Below are positions 5,389 through 12,860 of a stretch of 14,719 bases of DNA, one piece after another. This DNA comes from Clostridiaceae bacterium (GTDB taxonomy: Bacteria; Bacillota; Clostridia; Acetivibrionales; DTU013), in contig JAAZKL010000177.1 in NCBI GenBank assembly GCA_012799845.1, positions 1-14,719 of the forward strand, given 5' to 3'. The notes below the pieces were generated by a model that saw only the letters and a program-made list of their open reading frames with translations, did not search any database and had not been told where the DNA came from. Made by a program: the position numbers and the translations under genes. Numbering within the stretch: position 1 is the stretch's first letter; every line of letters begins with the position of its first letter.

Positions 5389-6714
5389 ATGATTACAATA
5401 AAAAGTGAACTGACTTCCGCACATGTCGAAGCGGAAGAACTAATAAACCATGTAGGTCAAACCGTCCTGCTCCACGGGGTAGTATACAAGATCCGGGAAA
5501 TGTCAGGATTCGCATTTGTACTGCTCAGAACAAAAAGGGCTTTGCTGCAGTGCATCCACTCCAGGGATTTTTCGACATTCCCTCTCGGTGAACTGAAAGA
5601 GAACATGAGCGTCATTATCAGGGGCGAAGTAGTCAGGGACGAACGAAGCAGGACGGGGACCGAAGTGAGGATCATCAGTGTTGAAGTGCTCTCGCGACCT
5701 GCTGAAGAAATGCCGGTGGTGATAAACAACAAAGAAGTCAATACGTCGATTGAGACCCTGCTGGACTACCGCCCGATAACGCTTCGTAACGCAAAAGAGC
5801 GCACGGTATTCAAGATCCAGGAGGGCATCTGTGCAGGATTCAGGAGTTTCCTGGGCAAAAACGGCTTTACCGAGATCCATACGCCGAAGATAGTTTTCAG
5901 CGGGGCTGAAGGAGGCGCCAACATATTCAGGCTGGATTACTTCGGCAGTGAAGCATATCTTGCCCAAAGCCCGCAGTTCTATAAGCAGATCATGGTCGGC
6001 GTTTTTGAAAGGGTATATGAGATCGCGCCTGTATTCAGGGCTGAAAAGCACGACACCGCACGACACCTGAACGAGTATACGAGCGTCGACCTCGAAATGG
6101 GCTTCATAAAGGACTTCACCGACTTGATGCGTATTGAGGCAAAGATGCTGGCCTATACTTTCGACTACCTGGAAGAGAATTACGCAGATGAACTGATAAT
6201 GATGAAGGCCGAGATCCCCTCAGCCGGCGAGATCCCCGCTGTCAGCTTCATTGAGGCAAAACAGATGATATCAGATGTTTACCGCCGTGAAATCACAGAT
6301 TATGAGGATTTCGAGCCGGAAGAGGAAAAGCTGCTGAGCGGGATAATCAAAAAAGAAACAGGCAGCGACTTTGTTTTTGTGACAGGATTCAAATCGTCGA
6401 AGCGGCCGTTCTATACCCTTGATTCTAAAGACGATCCTGAATATACCGACAGCTTTGACCTTATTTTCAGGGGCATGGAGGTCACGACAGGCGGCCAGAG
6501 GATCCATGATTACAGCGCGCAGATCGCAAAAATGCGGAAACTGGGTATGGATATTGATAAGTTTTCCAGCTATCTCATGGCTCACAAATACGGCCTGCCG
6601 CCGCACGGCGGACTCGGTCTCGGGCTGGAACGCTTCACTGCCCGGCTCCTCGGATTTTCGAATGTCAGGTACGCCACGATGTTCCCAAGGGATATAAACC
6701 GCCTGGAGCCATAA
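5389..6714 (+). CDS. aspS: Archaeal-type aspartyl-tRNA synthetase (probably non-discriminating)
   Basis: A 441-residue class II synthetase that activates aspartate with ATP and loads it on tRNA. An N-terminal OB-fold anticodon-binding domain (about 17-103) precedes the catalytic core. Motif 2 is FRAEKHDTARHLNEY at 216-230, followed by DLEM. TTGGQRIHD at 366-374 marks aspartyl rather than asparaginyl enzymes. Motif 3 is GGLGLGLERFTARLLG at 407-422. At 441 residues it lacks the large insertion domain of the roughly 590-residue bacterial AspRS, which places it in the archaeal/eukaryotic-like group. In clostridia such enzymes (AspRS2) usually also charge tRNA-Asn, feeding the GatCAB amidotransferase; no gat genes are in this window. 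The start has a perfect AAGGAGGAT site. The upstream region holds an attenuator and tandem repeats rather than a T-box. Confidence 0.93.
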   Translation: MITIKSELTSAHVEAEELINHVGQTVLLHGVVYKIREMSGFAFVLLRTKRALLQCIHSRDFSTFPLGELKENMSVIIRGEVVRDERSRTGTEVRIISVEVLSRPAEEMPVVINNKEVNTSIETLLDYRPITLRNAKERTVFKIQEGICAGFRSFLGKNGFTEIHTPKIVFSGAEGGANIFRLDYFGSEAYLAQSPQFYKQIMVGVFERVYEIAPVFRAEKHDTARHLNEYTSVDLEMGFIKDFTDLMRIEAKMLAYTFDYLEENYADELIMMKAEIPSAGEIPAVSFIEAKQMISDVYRREITDYEDFEPEEEKLLSGIIKKETGSDFVFVTGFKSSKRPFYTLDSKDDPEYTDSFDLIFRGMEVTTGGQRIHDYSAQIAKMRKLGMDIDKFSSYLMAHKYGLPPHGGLGLGLERFTARLLGFSNVRYATMFPRDINRLEP

Positions 6715-6727
6715 ACTCCAGGGTGCT

Positions 6728-6761
6728 GAAAAGCCTGCTTCTCGGATGGAGCAGGCTTTTC
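6728..6761. terminator. Bidirectional intrinsic terminator
   Basis: GAAAAGCCTGCT (6728-6739) and AGCAGGCTTTTC (6750-6761) form a perfect 12-bp stem with a 10-base loop. The A and T tracts at the stem base make it usable from both sides, between the convergent aspS and the minus-strand protease gene. A further TTTTTT run follows at 6771-6776 on the plus strand. Confidence 0.88.
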
Positions 6762-6796
6762 ATAAGCGGGTTTTTTCTGGTCAATTTTCGAGACAT

Positions 6797-7675
6797 TCAA
6801 CTTTTGGTGACAGCCCCGACCAATTCCAGCAGCCTGGACCGCAGGCCTTCGTCTACCCTGAAGATTCCCAGAAAGTCTGCCTCGCTCAGTTTGCGATGCC
6901 CGTTTCCACTTTTATCAGCAAGCCATCCCAGGTATCTTTCTGTCGAAGAATGATCTGCTGCTTTTATCAGGTAGTAATCCGCCAAAATGACCACATTTTC
7001 AGAAATATCGTGGGTTCCGTCAGCCATGTTGATTTCTGCCTGAAGCAATTCATCAGTAAACTGGTGCGTATACTCATGCAGCAGAGTGAAAAATGTGTTG
7101 TCAAAGTCATCCTCTTTCACAGGGAACGGGGCGAGGGCGGTAAAACGCGATCCGATGCCGGAAAAACCTCTGCCGTTCTTCGTAATGCTGAACGACAGAT
7201 ATGCCAGGACCGACTTTTTAAAATAGTCAAAAATGCAGGCATATTTGTCCAGTTCCTTTCTCAGTCTGCTTTCGGCCGACTGGCGATGATACGCTGTTTC
7301 ATAATACCTGCCCTGCCAGTAATCGAAATAGAAGGCGGCTTCCTTTTCCAGAAGCGAAATGAACGGCCTGATGAAAGCATCCCTGTCAGTGTCCGTGAAT
7401 GCAGAGCAATTCAGGTAGATTTCCTTCATCTCGTCAAGGCTGTTGCTGTAAAAAGGCAGGAAATTTATGAGCATAACTCTGTCAAAATTATCATTGTAGT
7501 ACTGCTCAAGGCAATTGATCTCACTCAGCAGATCGAAATCCGTATTCGTTTTCCTTTTCTCCATTATGTCGATATAAGACCGGTCAAAGCAATCAGAAGC
7601 ATTGTTCACATGCATATGGGCCAACGCATGGAAAACCAGATCGATATGTTTAGAATACTTGATTTCAGTCTTCAT
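6797..7675 (-). CDS. Putative zinc metalloprotease-like protein (HExxH)
   Basis: A 292-residue protein with HEYTH at 200-204 inside a helix (FFTLLHEYTHQFTDELLQ), the zinc-binding and catalytic HExxH signature. A candidate third ligand is Glu226 in DISENVVILADYY, 22 residues later, as in gluzincins. No signal peptide is visible, so an intracellular location is likely. The N-terminal 190 residues look helical and carry no known motif. The family resembles the loosely defined DUF-type peptidases whose substrates are unknown; a role cannot be stated. Start ATG; AAAGGG lies 12 bases upstream, a rather long spacing. It converges on aspS with a shared terminator and is probably monocistronic. Confidence 0.8.
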   Translation of the reverse strand: MKTEIKYSKHIDLVFHALAHMHVNNASDCFDRSYIDIMEKRKTNTDFDLLSEINCLEQYYNDNFDRVMLINFLPFYSNSLDEMKEIYLNCSAFTDTDRDAFIRPFISLLEKEAAFYFDYWQGRYYETAYHRQSAESRLRKELDKYACIFDYFKKSVLAYLSFSITKNGRGFSGIGSRFTALAPFPVKEDDFDNTFFTLLHEYTHQFTDELLQAEINMADGTHDISENVVILADYYLIKAADHSSTERYLGWLADKSGNGHRKLSEADFLGIFRVDEGLRSRLLELVGAVTKS

Positions 7676-7827
7676 AACGGATTTTTTCCCTTTCTCCGGC
7701 TCCTCCCAACGGTTTTTCCTCGCTCCGGTTCCTCAGGCACATTATTTCAAATATTTACGCGTTACGACAAGTAATATAAACAGGTTAATATAAACGTGAT
7801 ATTATAAGCAGGTTAATAACCATCTTT

Positions 7828-7971
7828 GTGAGCAAAATTTCAAGTAATGAGTGTTATTATGAAATTTTTCATTTACCATAATACCAAATATCAGATAATA
7901 TGTCGCCCGTTTTCATAAATTTGACTATAAAAACGCAGGGTAATAAACACATTAGTTGAATTTTTGCTCAC
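7828..7971. repeat. 144-bp element with 31-32-bp imperfect terminal inverted repeats
   Basis: The left end GTGAGCAAAATTTCAA (7828-7843) is matched by TTGAATTTTTGCTCAC (7956-7971), 15 of 16 complementary. The similarity continues inward: GTAATGAGTGTTATTA on the left faces TAATAAACACATTAG on the right. The 80-bp AT-rich core has no coding capacity. Size and structure fit a MITE, but no target-site duplication is apparent at the ends. Just outside are two direct CAGGTTAATA copies (7781-7790 and 7809-7818). The remainder of 7676-7827 shows nothing else I recognise. Confidence 0.65.
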
Positions 7972-7978
7972 CCCGCCG

Positions 7979-7997
7979 TTATTTCCCGGGGAAATAA
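7979..7997. repeat. Near-perfect palindrome between the inverted-repeat element and the transporter gene
   Basis: TTATTTCCCGGGGAAATAA is self-complementary around a single central base. GCCTGGAGGC and GTTGC/GCAAC hairpins follow at 8000-8026. Together these may end transcription of the minus-strand transporter gene, whose stop is at 8144, or form an operator. The stretch 8030-8143 has no recognisable gene. Confidence 0.5.
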
Positions 7998-8143
7998 TAC
8001 GCCTGGAGGCGTTGCTGTTTGGCAACACTGATGTCGTAAACCTGTCTGCGTGCCACGCCTATGTGCTATAACTGTGTGATATAGCTGCGCACTGTAACTG
8101 CATACTGTGCCGTATAGCCGCTGATGTGCAATTTCCCCCGGCA

Positions 8144-9049
8144 TTATTCTGCAGGATCGATATGTGAAGCATGCCTGCGCAATGGAATGACGCACCTTAC
8201 AGTAACCGCCGCAATGACGATAATGCCGCCGGCCAGCGCCCAGCTCCCGGGTGCCTCGCCCAGGAAGATGTATACCCACACAGGATTCAGGATCGGCTCT
8301 ATCACCGGTATCAGGCTGGCCTCAAGTGCCGTGACATGCTTTATTGCCTTTGAATAGAGGATATACGGCAAGCCGAGCTGGAACGTGCCCAGCACAGTCA
8401 GATACAGCCAGCCCCGGGTGTCCAGTAAGTTGGTGAATAAAAAAGGCAACCCTATAAGTGCGGTCAGAAGGTTCCCGAGGATCACCGACTCCAACGGGGA
8501 TCCTTCCTTTTGCATCCGCATGAAGACCGTAAAAACTGCAAATGAGATCCCGCTTCCCGCAGCAAGAACATTCCCCAGCATACCGCCCATACTTATATCG
8601 TCGATAAAAAACATGGCCATGCCAGCCATCACGATAATAACCGTCACCCAATCGAACAGGTTCACCTTTTCCTTAAGCAGCCATGCGCTGAGGAATATCA
8701 CGTATACAGGAGCGGTATACTGGATCAGTATGGCATTGGCGGCCGTTGTATTTTTCGTTGCGGCAACGAACAAAGTCACCATGCCGACGTATGACAGTGC
8801 CGCTCCTATCTGCGCCAGAGACCAGTTGAACTTTGGCCTGCCGGCGGTAATGAGCATAATGACCGCAGATATCCCGCTCCTGACCCCGGCGATAGCCAGC
8901 GGGTGGGCATTTATGGATTTTATAAGCAAACCGCCGAGGCTCCACATCACAGCTGTCGCGGCCAGAAATATGATTGCTTTTGGTCTCTCGTTCAAAGCTG
9001 CTTTTTCGCTCAAATAATCACCACATTTTATTAAGGTACAGTTCTTCAC
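8144..9049 (-). CDS. EamA/DMT-family transporter
   Basis: A 301-residue integral membrane protein with two EamA repeats (about 25-148 and 157-288), giving ten hydrophobic helices. Each repeat closes with the family's conserved glutamate after a helix pair: WLLKEK at 123-128 and FLGEAPG at 262-268. The proline/glycine-rich helix ILIQYTAPVYVIFL and its counterpart ASLIPVIEPILNPVWVY are typical. Members export or exchange amino acids, nucleosides or other metabolites; the substrate here is unknown. The start is uncertain. GTG at 9049 has a poor ribosome binding site; TTG at 9013 (codon 13) is an alternative and also precedes the first helix. The C-terminus is basic. It is separated from the esterase gene upstream by a 13-bp inverted repeat and is likely transcribed alone. 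Confidence 0.9.
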   Translation of the reverse strand: MKNCTLIKCGDYLSEKAALNERPKAIIFLAATAVMWSLGGLLIKSINAHPLAIAGVRSGISAVIMLITAGRPKFNWSLAQIGAALSYVGMVTLFVAATKNTTAANAILIQYTAPVYVIFLSAWLLKEKVNLFDWVTVIIVMAGMAMFFIDDISMGGMLGNVLAAGSGISFAVFTVFMRMQKEGSPLESVILGNLLTALIGLPFLFTNLLDTRGWLYLTVLGTFQLGLPYILYSKAIKHVTALEASLIPVIEPILNPVWVYIFLGEAPGSWALAGGIIVIAAVTVRCVIPLRRHASHIDPAE

Positions 9050-9132
9050 TTTGATTTTGATATTGTCTCTTTTTGTTACACTTTAGCTTTTCGTTCTTAA
9101 CTCTAGTTTTCAGACCACAATAATAATATCAC

Positions 9133-9173
9133 AACTGATATCCAGTCTTGACTCCCAGTTCTGGATATCAGTT
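9133..9173. repeat. Perfect 13-bp inverted repeat between esterase and transporter genes
   Basis: AACTGATATCCAG (9133-9145) and CTGGATATCAGTT (9161-9173) are exact complements across a 15-base loop. The element lies just after the CE7 esterase stop and 84 bases before the transporter start on the minus strand. As RNA it could terminate the esterase transcript, although the following GTGATATTATTATTG is not a clean U-tract. As DNA it could be an operator for the transporter. Confidence 0.6.
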
Positions 9174-9194
9174 TATGCAGGCACACCAGAGCTC

Positions 9195-10157
9195 TTAGTC
9201 CTGTAGGTACTTCATCAGCATCCTCAGCTTCTTCTCGACAAAGCCCGGAATAAACTCATGCCCGAAATACCTGTATACAGCGATCTCCTTCGGACAGGTC
9301 ATGTGATTGTACGCAGCAAACACCGTTGAAGGAGGCGTTATCTCATCGACCAGCCCGGCAGCAACAAGTACCGGACACTTGATTTCCGGAGCCAGGTTCA
9401 TTACATCGAAATAAGTTAATGTTTTTCTTGCCCGCTCCTCAATTGACGGATCCGAATATCTCCTGAAGAACTCGTTCAATTCAAGGTAAGGCATCGATGG
9501 AGTGATGTCGATAGCCCGGTCAAAATTACAAAGGTAAGGATATGCAGCGACGGCAACAACGGGAATATCGGAAAGCGCCGCTGCCGCCAGCGTAAGAGCC
9601 CCACCCTGGCTGCCGCCTGTCACTCCTATCCTGTCGGCATTTACACAGTCCATATCCGCAAGCACTTCGAGAGCACGGACACAGTCCATATAAACAGCGC
9701 GGTAGTAGTACTCCTCCTTCGACAATATCCCCTTGGTCATCCACCCGGAAACATGGCCGTGTGACGATACTACATTATCAACACTGTTGCCCTGTTGCCC
9801 ACGCACCAGCATCTGCAATACCGCATACCCATGAAGCGCAGTATCCACGACTTCATATAAGCAACCATCCATTGCCCAGTTGTACCCGTGATACAGTACC
9901 AGGCCCGGGTATTTCCCAGGTGCGTCGGGGACGGCAAACCATCCGTCGATTTTTGCGCCCATAAAACCGGTGAATGTGATCCTGCTCACTTTGACACCCT
10001 TAGCCGGATAATCATAAGGCTGCAGTTCGTATTCCACCGGGATTTTCGCAAGTTCCTGCTTGTTCGACTTCCAGAATTCAAGGAAATCAGGCTGCCTTGT
10101 CAAAGCAGGCTTGTACTTCCGTAATTCATCAAGACTCAGATCATATGGCTGTACCAT
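9195..10157 (-). CDS. CE7 family acetyl esterase (acetyl xylan esterase / cephalosporin C deacetylase)
   Basis: A 320-residue alpha/beta hydrolase of carbohydrate esterase family 7, close to the 318-325 residues usual for the family. The catalytic triad reads Ser183 in GGSQGG, Asp271 in GLVDEITPP and His300 in YFGHEFIP. The family-specific RGQ (119-121) and HGHVSGWMTKGIL (133-145) loops and the oxyanion region LYHGYNW (88-94) are present. Such enzymes remove acetyl groups from short xylo-oligosaccharides and from cephalosporin C. They are hexameric and usually cytosolic, which fits the missing signal peptide. ATG start with GGAGGT 8 bases upstream. The gene follows a second esterase gene in the same direction, but the 231-base gap with a hexanucleotide array makes a separate promoter possible. 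Confidence 0.93.
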   Translation of the reverse strand: MVQPYDLSLDELRKYKPALTRQPDFLEFWKSNKQELAKIPVEYELQPYDYPAKGVKVSRITFTGFMGAKIDGWFAVPDAPGKYPGLVLYHGYNWAMDGCLYEVVDTALHGYAVLQMLVRGQQGNSVDNVVSSHGHVSGWMTKGILSKEEYYYRAVYMDCVRALEVLADMDCVNADRIGVTGGSQGGALTLAAAALSDIPVVAVAAYPYLCNFDRAIDITPSMPYLELNEFFRRYSDPSIEERARKTLTYFDVMNLAPEIKCPVLVAAGLVDEITPPSTVFAAYNHMTCPKEIAVYRYFGHEFIPGFVEKKLRMLMKYLQD

Positions 10158-10212
10158 TCAACACACCTCCGCATATTTTCTCTGCATTCATGGCTTCATC
10201 AAGCGATATATC

Positions 10213-10322
10213 CATTTGCATTTGCATTTGCATTTGCATTTGCATTTTCATATGCATTTGAATTTACATTTACAACTGCAATTACATTTAACACTACATT
10301 TTTCAATTCATTTTTCATTCAT
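10213..10322. repeat. CATTTG hexanucleotide array upstream of the CE7 esterase
   Basis: Five perfect CATTTG units (10213-10242) are followed by CATTTTCATATG, another CATTTG, and about 60 bases of decaying CATTT/AATTTA-type units reaching about 10322. On the coding strand of the esterase the motif is CAAATG. The array lies 56 bases upstream of the esterase start codon, in its 5' leader or promoter, where copy-number change by slippage could alter expression. Confidence 0.9.
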
Positions 10323-10388
10323 CGATTTAAAGTCACCATTGCAAATTTTCAATAACTCCGATAATCCACATAATTGCTTCCTATATAT

Positions 10389-11183
10389 CTACTCATTCGC
10401 CTTTATCAATTCTTTCTCGAGATAATCCGCCGTCAGATTGATCGTTTCCTTCTCCCAGGCCGAATTGTTGAACGTGTGGTCAGCATCCTTTATTATTTTC
10501 AATGTCGCCCTGTCGCCGTAATATTCAAGGTACTTTTCTGAAACCACGACCGGGACAGTCTGGTCCTTTTCTCCATGTATTATCAATACATCCTTGTCAA
10601 ATTCCTTTGCTTTGCCAAAAATATCGAGCTTCACCACATCTTCATAGAAGCCGATACCGACGCGAAATCCTCCCCTCTCCATATATCCGGCCCTTCTGAT
10701 CTTATTAAACATTTCATGGCCAAGCTCGTCGATCTGCTTCTTGATAAGTTCTCCCATCGTACCCGCAGGCGCCCACAGGCAAAGGGTTTTTATCTCGTCT
10801 TTTCTTTCGCCGGCAAGAACACTTGCAACAGCGCCGCCCATGCTCAGTCCCACGATTCCGATCCGGTCCGGATCGACACCATCAAGTTTCTTCACATAAT
10901 CCAGGATATTGTGGGCATCCCGGATCTCCCCGGAAAGTGTCATATCGATGAAATCGCCGTCGCTTTCCCCGCTTCCGCCGAAATCAAACCTGACGCTTGC
11001 GATGCCTTTTTTCTCAAGCATCCTGGACAGCTTGACAAAAATAAAATGAGGCTCCATCTTGTTGCCGGTGAACCCATGGAATATAATTGCCGCGGGCACC
11101 TTCCCTGAAGCGTTGTCAGGCATATGGAGCATTCCCCTCAGTGTCAGCCCCTGGCTAACCAATTCGATCGCTTTCTGCATCAC
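10389..11183 (-). CDS. Alpha/beta hydrolase, cinnamoyl/feruloyl-esterase-like
   Basis: A 264-residue single-domain alpha/beta hydrolase. The nucleophile is Ser114 in GLSMGG, the acid Asp207 in HGEKDQTVP, and the base His236 in ADHTF. HGFTG at 36-40 is the oxyanion region, and FDFGGSGESDG at 66-76 follows the FDFNGHGESDG strand of cinnamoyl and feruloyl esterases such as Est1E and LJ0536. The cap region (about 138-195) is of the size found in those enzymes. It may release ferulate or related acids from plant polysaccharide side chains, which would pair well with the CE7 deacetylase downstream. No signal peptide is visible. The GTG at 11183 has AAGGA 7 bases upstream; the next codon is ATG (11180) and is an alternative start. 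The 266 bases upstream hold only small dyads. Confidence 0.85.
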   Translation of the reverse strand: MMQKAIELVSQGLTLRGMLHMPDNASGKVPAAIIFHGFTGNKMEPHFIFVKLSRMLEKKGIASVRFDFGGSGESDGDFIDMTLSGEIRDAHNILDYVKKLDGVDPDRIGIVGLSMGGAVASVLAGERKDEIKTLCLWAPAGTMGELIKKQIDELGHEMFNKIRRAGYMERGGFRVGIGFYEDVVKLDIFGKAKEFDKDVLIIHGEKDQTVPVVVSEKYLEYYGDRATLKIIKDADHTFNNSAWEKETINLTADYLEKELIKANE

Positions 11184-11449
11184 CGCACCATCCTTTCAGG
11201 CATATTGTTTATTATCGATCCTGAAGAGTCGCCAAATCGCAAGGATCTCAATTAGTCCGGAATAAACATGGATCTGGATAAAGTCCTTTATGTCACGAGA
11301 ATGCGTCTCATATCATGAGTATACGCCTCAGGATCCCGGATGTAGGCTTTCATCCTGTATAATTTTCTAATTATCAGCTGCATATATCGCCGGAACATTA
11401 CATCCCTGATTTTGCACAGCTCTCCTTATACATAACAGGTCATCGGCTC

Positions 11450-12388
11450 TTATGCTTTAAGGTACCTGAAAGCGACACGTCCCTCAAGCTCCCTGATAAC
11501 AGAAAGGTCTGCCGGCTGGGAACCCGAAGTCATCACGTTCGCAGCGGCTGAAGCAACCGCAAGCCTGATCATGCTCTCATAATCCAAACCATTGCCGATG
11601 GAATACGCCAGCGCCGCAACCATGGAATCTCCGGCCCCTACAGTGCTTTGTACCTCCACGTCCAAAGCGTGGGCCAGTACAGCTTTTGCCTTGTCGATAA
11701 AAAGGGCTCCCCTTTTACCCATCGAAACGACGACCATCTCGATGTCGTATTTCCTGACAAGCAGTTCCGCATATTCCGCAGCCTGCTCTATATTCCCGAT
11801 ATAAGTCCCGAAAAGTTTTCCCAACTCGTATATATTCGGCTTGACCAGGTACGGCCCGGCTTCGATTCCCTTTTTCAGCAGTTCCCCATCGGCATCGAGT
11901 ATGGCTGCTGCCCCCTTCTGCTTCACAGCATCAATCCAGCGGTAATATATATCCCTCTCTGCGTTTTCAGGCACACTTCCTGAAAAAATGACGATCGAAC
12001 CATTTCCCACCTGTTCGAGCAGCTTGTTTTTCAGCATTTCCAGGTCGCATTCGGCGACATTCGGACCCGGCTCATTTATATCGGTATTCGTTTTATTCTT
12101 CCCATCGATGACCTTCAGATTGGTTCTTGTCTCTCCGCTTATGAACACGAAATCGTTCTCTATGTCGATATCATCCAGGTATTTTTTAATATACCTGCCC
12201 GCAAACCCGCCAAGGATGCCCATTGCCTTGCTGCGGCCGCCAAGGCTTTGGATCACCTTGGAAACGTTGATGCCCTTGCCGCCGGCATCCATCCGCAAAG
12301 AAGAAACCCTGTTTACAGAGTCGACCATAAAATCATTTATAACGACCGTCTTATCGACAGCCGGATTCAGCGTGACCGTATATATCAT
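11450..12388 (-). CDS. pfkB: PfkB-family hexose-phosphate kinase, probably 1-phosphofructokinase
   Basis: A 312-residue ribokinase-fold kinase. The N-terminal IYTVTLNPAVDKT and the first PfkB signature AGGKGINVSKVIQSLGG (35-51) are typical of the 1-phosphofructokinase/tagatose-6-phosphate kinase subgroup, as is NTDINEPGP (101-109). The second signature STVGAGDSMVAALAY (248-262) contains the anion hole and the catalytic Asp254. It would phosphorylate fructose 1-phosphate to fructose 1,6-bisphosphate in the cytosol. The usual partners, a DeoR-type regulator and a fructose PTS transporter, are not adjacent, so tagatose-6-phosphate or another hexose phosphate is a possible substrate. ATG start with CGGAG 7 bases upstream. 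It is followed by 266 bases without a gene and preceded by the repeat island. Confidence 0.9.
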   Translation of the reverse strand: MIYTVTLNPAVDKTVVINDFMVDSVNRVSSLRMDAGGKGINVSKVIQSLGGRSKAMGILGGFAGRYIKKYLDDIDIENDFVFISGETRTNLKVIDGKNKTNTDINEPGPNVAECDLEMLKNKLLEQVGNGSIVIFSGSVPENAERDIYYRWIDAVKQKGAAAILDADGELLKKGIEAGPYLVKPNIYELGKLFGTYIGNIEQAAEYAELLVRKYDIEMVVVSMGKRGALFIDKAKAVLAHALDVEVQSTVGAGDSMVAALAYSIGNGLDYESMIRLAVASAAANVMTSGSQPADLSVIRELEGRVAFRYLKA

Positions 12389-12453
12389 GTTTTACTCCGA
12401 ATCAAGCATTTGACTTAATTTTAGAATTGAAACAACAGCATGTCAATTGTTTA

Positions 12454-12662
12454 GGGGGACAGTTCTGTGAAATCTGTGAAATCGAGGATATTTGTAATAG
12501 GGAGACGGTTCTGCGATCTGAAGGCACGGAAAAACAGGGACGGTTATGCGAAATCAACAGCAACCGGAAGTGGGGGACAGTTCTGCGAATAAGGGAGTCT
12601 GCGGGACAGTTCTGCGAGAATCAGGTTGATAATACAGATAAAAAAAGAGGGACAGTTCTCGA
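12454..12662 (+). repeat. Six dispersed GGGAC(A/G)GTTCTGCGA repeats
   Basis: Copies at 12454-12470, 12500-12516, 12537-12551, 12572-12588, 12603-12617 and 12649-12662, all in plus orientation, are spaced 31-46 bases apart. The core is GGGACAGTTCTGCGA with small changes. The spacers are unrelated to one another. This is a different subfamily from the TGACA-type repeats at 671-750 and 12773-12860. No transposase is present, so the copies would be non-autonomous. Confidence 0.85.
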
Positions 12663-12772
12663 CCATCCCTCTGACTTTTATGCAGAAAAACGTCCATCTG
12701 GATTATCCTGAAGTTCTGTCCCCTTTGTCTTAAGGAAAAATCGTTCCACTGGTCAGCATGATTCATACAGAC

Positions 12773-12860
12773 ATGTCAAAAGAACCGCCCCTCTGACAGG
12801 ACTGTCCCCGTGACATGTCAGAAGAACCGTCCCCGTGACAGGACCGTCCCCCTGACAGTC
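12773..12860 (-). repeat. GGGGACGGTTCTT/TGACATGTCA repeat cluster, copy 2
   Basis: On the minus strand the block starts GGACTGTCAGGGGGACGGTC and alternates short units ending CCTGTCA with long units ending TTCTTYTGACATGTC: short, long, short, long. It is the same family as 671-750 in the opposite orientation. GGACTGTC and GACGGTCC can form an 8-bp hairpin next to the acyl-CoA synthetase stop codon, and may end its transcript. A diverged related piece, GTTCTGTCCCCTTTGTC, is at 12713-12729. Confidence 0.85.

Noticed and set aside
5503..6066. 187-codon minus-strand frame inside aspS
   Set aside because: It lies wholly antisense to a confidently identified synthetase gene and resembles no family.
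7968..8279. 103-codon minus-strand frame at the end of the transporter gene
   Set aside because: It overlaps the transporter's coding frame out of register and has no recognisable features.
10213..10322. CRISPR array or iteron origin
   Set aside because: The unit is only 6 bp, contiguous and without spacers, with no cas or replication gene nearby; it is a simple-sequence array.
12427..12711. 94-codon plus-strand reading frame
   Set aside because: Its translation repeats GQFCE- and GTVLR-type blocks because it simply reads through the GGGACAGTTCTGCGA repeats; no protein family and no reason to think it is expressed.
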